The notes under the pieces were generated by a model. The model did no database searches. It worked only from the letters and a program-made list of their open reading frames with translations, and was not told where the DNA came from. DNA of 59,071 bases from Clostridium sp. SM-530-WT-3G (GTDB lineage: Bacteria; Bacillota; Clostridia; Clostridiales; Clostridiaceae): positions 1 through 59,071 of the forward strand of contig NZ_JABAGC010000016.1 of assembly GCF_012843905.1 (NCBI RefSeq). The letters are read 5' to 3'. Shown one piece after another: positions 56,695 to 59,071 of the stretch; position 1 is the first letter of the stretch, and every line of letters begins with the position of its first letter. The position numbers were made by a program, and so were the translations under genes.

Positions 56695-57546
56695 ATGACG
56701 GAAAAAATAATTCACTTTAATAATGTTCATATCTGTACTGAGAGCTTTGGAGATATTAATAATCCAACAATCTTGTTAATTATGGGAGCTACTGCATCAA
56801 TGATCTATTGGGAAGAAGACTTTTGTAAGAGATTAAGCAATAAAGGGTTTCATGTTATACGTTATGACAATAGAGATACAGGTAAATCAATTACTTACGC
56901 ATATGGTCATCCAGAGTATACTTTTGAGGATTTGGCTGATGATGCAATTGAGGTACTAGATGCCTATAAGGTTGATAAGGCTCACATAGTTGGTATGTCT
57001 ATGGGTGGAATTATTACGCAGATAATAGCTCTTAAACACCCAGACAGAGTTCTAACCATTTCATTAATTATGACATCAAATTTTGATTCTAATCTTCCTA
57101 AAAAGGATAGTAAAGTAACAGAAGCCTTAGGTGAGCTTAAAATTAAAAATTGGCAAGACAAAGATGAAGTGATAGAATGCTTTATTAAAAAAAGTAAAGT
57201 TCTTGTCGGGTCTAAAAATATATTTGATGAAGAGAAAATAAGAAGGCTGAATGAAGAGGAATTTAATAGAGCTAGTAATTTGCAGAGTATAGATAATCAT
57301 GGATTTATTAGAGGTTGGGGTTTGTATTTATCTAGAACCAGCGAAATTAATGTTCCTACACTTGTAATTCACGGAACAGAAGACCCTATTATACCCTATG
57401 AGCATGGAGTTTATCTTTCTGAAGTTATACCAAATGCTGTATTGGTTACCTTAGAGGGTGCTGGGCATGAGCTTCACTATAATGATTGGGATAAGATTAT
57501 TAATGCAATATCAAAGCGTGTATCGAGTTTTATAACTGAAATTTGA
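56695..57546 (+). CDS. Alpha/beta hydrolase
   Basis: A 283-residue alpha/beta hydrolase with nucleophile in GMSMGG (about residue 97), acid in HGTEDPIIP and catalytic His in GAGHELHY. The oxyanion region is LIMGATASMIYW. It resembles RdmC/aclacinomycin-esterase-like hydrolases. The longer ATG at 56656 is possible, but GTGGTGAT before 56695 and the usual N terminus of the family favour the shorter form. Linked to a macrolide phosphotransferase, it could be a detoxifying esterase; substrate unknown. Base use is AT-rich compared with the phage genes. Confidence 0.85.
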   Translation: MTEKIIHFNNVHICTESFGDINNPTILLIMGATASMIYWEEDFCKRLSNKGFHVIRYDNRDTGKSITYAYGHPEYTFEDLADDAIEVLDAYKVDKAHIVGMSMGGIITQIIALKHPDRVLTISLIMTSNFDSNLPKKDSKVTEALGELKIKNWQDKDEVIECFIKKSKVLVGSKNIFDEEKIRRLNEEEFNRASNLQSIDNHGFIRGWGLYLSRTSEINVPTLVIHGTEDPIIPYEHGVYLSEVIPNAVLVTLEGAGHELHYNDWDKIINAISKRVSSFITEI

Positions 57547-57574
57547 AAAAAGTTTTTAGATAGGAGTGATTTTA

Positions 57575-58474
57575 ATGAGTAAAGATATGAAACAAATTAA
57601 GGAAATAACTAAAAAACATAATATTATTCTAAAGGAAGAAACAATGCAGTTTAATGAATCCGGGCTTGATTTTCAAGTTGTATTTGCACAAGATGAAAGT
57701 GGAATTGACTGGGTTCTAAGGTTGCCGAGGCGGGAAGATGTTATGCCTAGAACAAAGGTAGAAAAACAAGCATTAGATTTGGTTAATCAGTATGCGAAAT
57801 CTTTTCAGGCACCAAATTGGATTATTTATACGGATGAGCTAATCGCTTACAAGAAGTTATCTGGTGTGCCAGCAGGAACTATAGACCATAATATAGGAAA
57901 TTATGTTTGGGAAATAGATATTAACAATATTCCAGAATCATTCCACAAGTCTCTTGGTAGAGTGTTAGCAGAGCTTCATAGCATACCTAGTGATAAGGCT
58001 ACAGAGCTTGGACTAGTAGTGCAAACCCCAGAAGAGGTAAGAATATCAATGAAGCAGCGTATGGATGATGTAAAAGCAAAGTTTGGTGTTGGTGAGAACC
58101 TATGGAACAGATGGCAGGCATGGATTAATGATGATGAAGTGTGGCCAATGAAAACTGGATTGATTCATGGAGATATTCATGCTGGCCATACTATGATTGA
58201 TAAAGATGCTAATGTAATTGGATTAATCGACTGGACCGAAGCAAAGGTTACGGATATATCAAATGACTTTGTTTTTCATTATAAGGCTTTTGGAGAAGAG
58301 GGGCTAGAAGCTCTGATTTTTGCTTATAAAGAAGCTGGTGGATATTACTGGCCTAAGATGAAAGAGCATATTATTGAATTAGTTGCTGCATACCCAGTTT
58401 CAATTGCTGAGTTTGCAATTGTATCTGGTGTTGAAGACTATGCTCAGATGGCGAAGGAAGCGTTGGAAGTATAA
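57575..58474 (+). CDS. mph: Mph-family macrolide 2'-phosphotransferase
   Basis: A 299-residue kinase of the APH/Mph fold. It shows the Mph pattern [14 protein letters not shown] (ATP-site beta hairpin), [12 protein letters not shown] (catalytic loop with Asp) and [15 protein letters not shown] (metal-binding DFG-like segment). Family members use GTP or ATP to phosphorylate the desosamine 2'-OH of macrolides and so give resistance. ATG 57575 follows TAGGAGTG. It is the final gene of the element, with hydrolase and broken TetR before it. Which macrolides it accepts cannot be read from sequence. Confidence 0.9.
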   Translation: MSKDMKQIKEITKKHNIILKEETMQFNESGLDFQVVFAQDESGIDWVLRLPRREDVMPRTKVEKQALDLVNQYAKSFQAPNWIIYTDELIAYKKLSGVPAGTIDHNIGNYVWEIDINNIPESFHKSLGRVLAELHSIPSDKATELGLVVQTPEEVRISMKQRMDDVKAKFGVGENLWNRWQAWINDDEVWPMKTGLIHGDIHAGHTMIDKDANVIGLIDWTEAKVTDISNDFVFHYKAFGEEGLEALIFAYKEAGGYYWPKMKEHIIELVAAYPVSIAEFAIVSGVEDYAQMAKEALEV

Positions 58475-58502
58475 GAGTCATTAGTGATGTAATGTAGTTA
58501 TC

Positions 58503-58640
58503 GATATGTTCCCGTCTACCGATAGCCCCAAAAACGCAGTGGATATGTTTCCGAGAACGGGCATACTCAAATGACATTTATTCTGTCCTCTCGAGCCATG
58601 TGGAGACGGTCGTCTTGATGTCAAAAGTGAACCCAGGCAA
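58503..58640 (+). other. Right attachment region (attR) with rlmD 3'-end scars
   Basis: The stretch has three pieces of rlmD-type C-terminal coding sequence. GATATGTTCCCGTCTACC (58503) and GATATGTTTCCGAGAACG (58542) both encode DMFP-type peptides. 58597 onward encodes HVETVVLMSKVNPGK then TAG. The last matches attL at 24 of 28 bases. No functional gene is present in 58475-58785. Confidence 0.6.
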
Positions 58641-58785
58641 ATAGAATAAACGTTGATTTCAAAGGGTTTATTCAGGTGCTATCGTTAAACGGTAGATAAA
58701 ACCTGCAATAAGCCTTTTGTTTTTAGCGAAAATCTGCTGCGTGGAAACTGGTCCACTGGCTAAGGTCGACACGACACTGGTCTTA
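58641..58785 (+). other. Start of a second rlmD-site element (noncoding)
   Basis: After the right rlmD-end repeat, CCTTTTGTTTTTAG (58713) and GTGGAAACTGGTCCACTG (58741-58758) resemble the left-end sequence of the first element (15 of 18 in the latter) at a similar distance from the repeat (117 against 121 bases). This fits a second related element in tandem. Confidence 0.45.
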
Positions 58786-59071
58786 TGTCAATATATTGGA
58801 CACAAAAAGTCAAACTTTTTTATGATACACCTCTAGCTAATAATTCACATTGATCTGGTGTCATGTAATTAATAGAAGAGTGTATCCTTTTTCTGTTATA
58901 CCATCCCTCAATATATTTAAATATAGCTATATTAGCTTCTTCGAAGGTACGGTATGTGTTTCTATAGATTTCTTCTTTTTTTATTGAAGAATGGAAAGAT
59001 TCTATGCATGCATTGTCATATGGACAACCCTTTTTACTAAATGATTGTATAATACCGAGTTTTCCACATAG
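58786..59071 (-). mobile_element. IS3-family insertion sequence, partial
   Basis: It starts with TGTCAATATATTGGACACAA, whose first 17 bases are nearly palindromic and suit an IS terminal inverted repeat with a TG tip. It contains the 3' end of an IS3-type transposase and continues beyond the window. It interrupts the second element. Confidence 0.75.
58820..59071 (-). CDS. IS3-family (IS150-like) transposase OrfB, C-terminal part
   Basis: The reverse strand reads open for 84 codons from the window edge to TAA at 58820-58822. It contains SFSKKGCPYDNACIESFHSS, then KKEEIYRNTYRTFEEA and YNRKRIHSSINYMTPDQCE. This is the end of the DDE integrase core of IS3 OrfB, including the final catalytic Glu in CIESFHSSIKKE. 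The N-terminal part lies outside the window, so intactness cannot be judged. Confidence 0.9.
   Translation of the reverse strand, partial: LCGKLGIIQSFSKKGCPYDNACIESFHSSIKKEEIYRNTYRTFEEANIAIFKYIEGWYNRKRIHSSINYMTPDQCELLARGVS

Larger units (their letters stand above)
41207..58624 (+). mobile_element. Prophage-derived integrative element in rlmD
   Basis: Visibly richer in G+C than the surrounding AT-rich genome. It contains late phage genes only (partial tape measure, distal tail, Gp37-like, baseplate and tail fibre, holin, amidase), then a SHOCT plus three serine-recombinase genes, then a resistance cargo. Head, portal, terminase, replication and repressor genes are missing, and the first gene has lost its 5' end, so it is a deleted remnant that may still be moved by its recombinases. 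The boundaries are the two imperfect rlmD-end repeats. Confidence 0.75.

Noticed and set aside
1..59071. CRISPR arrays, tRNA and rRNA genes.
   Set aside because: No regularly spaced direct repeats, cloverleaf-type sequence or rRNA-like stretches were noticed on either strand.

Overview
The window is AT-rich, has strong Gram-positive ribosome binding sites and a gene order typical of low-GC Firmicutes. It carries clostridial markers (a GerS-related protein beside nnr and mazEF, a split transketolase, ftsEX-ctp, rapZ-yvcK-whiA, dnaE-pfkA-pyk). The proteins look like those of Clostridium sensu stricto (cluster I), probably near C. beijerinckii; the species is an inference. All genes run on the plus strand except a partial transposase at the right edge. 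|| Core chromosome, 1-41220: an MBOAT/DltB-type acyltransferase, a YihY membrane protein, a short SSB, a DUF6514-like protein, acpS-nnr, a GerS-related protein, a mazE-like/mazF pair, transketolase halves and a YitT protein. Next come ftsEX with a carboxy-terminal processing peptidase and a PDZ membrane protein, uvrB-uvrA behind an SOS-like promoter, an FHA/FtsW/PBP cell-wall cassette, uvrC, murB, rapZ-yvcK-whiA, dnaE, pfkA, pyk and rlmD. || The standout locus is dnaE (30196-36616). Its polymerase domain is interrupted three times: by a 424-residue LAGLIDADG intein at GPGRG/SAAGS, by an ORF-less group I intron (32701-33014) just before the codons for the PDIDSDF catalytic motif, and by a second group I intron (34105-35345) that encodes an HTH-LAGLIDADG homing endonuclease. 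Exons join in frame at U/G-bounded splice sites supported by P1 and P10 pairings, giving about 1197 residues of DnaE after intein removal. The endonuclease ribosome binding site lies inside the intron P1/P10 guide. || Accessory region, 41207 to the right edge: an element richer in G+C sits at the 3' end of rlmD. It holds a 5'-truncated tape measure gene, distal tail, Gp37-like, baseplate and fibronectin-III tail genes, holin, amidase, and a SHOCT plus three-gene serine-recombinase cassette whose middle member has no catalytic domain. Its right end carries cargo: a frameshifted TetR behind a palindromic operator, an alpha/beta hydrolase and a macrolide phosphotransferase. The 3' end of rlmD recurs at 58597, followed by sequence resembling the element's left end, so a second related element probably starts there. 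That one is interrupted by an IS3-family copy that runs off the window.
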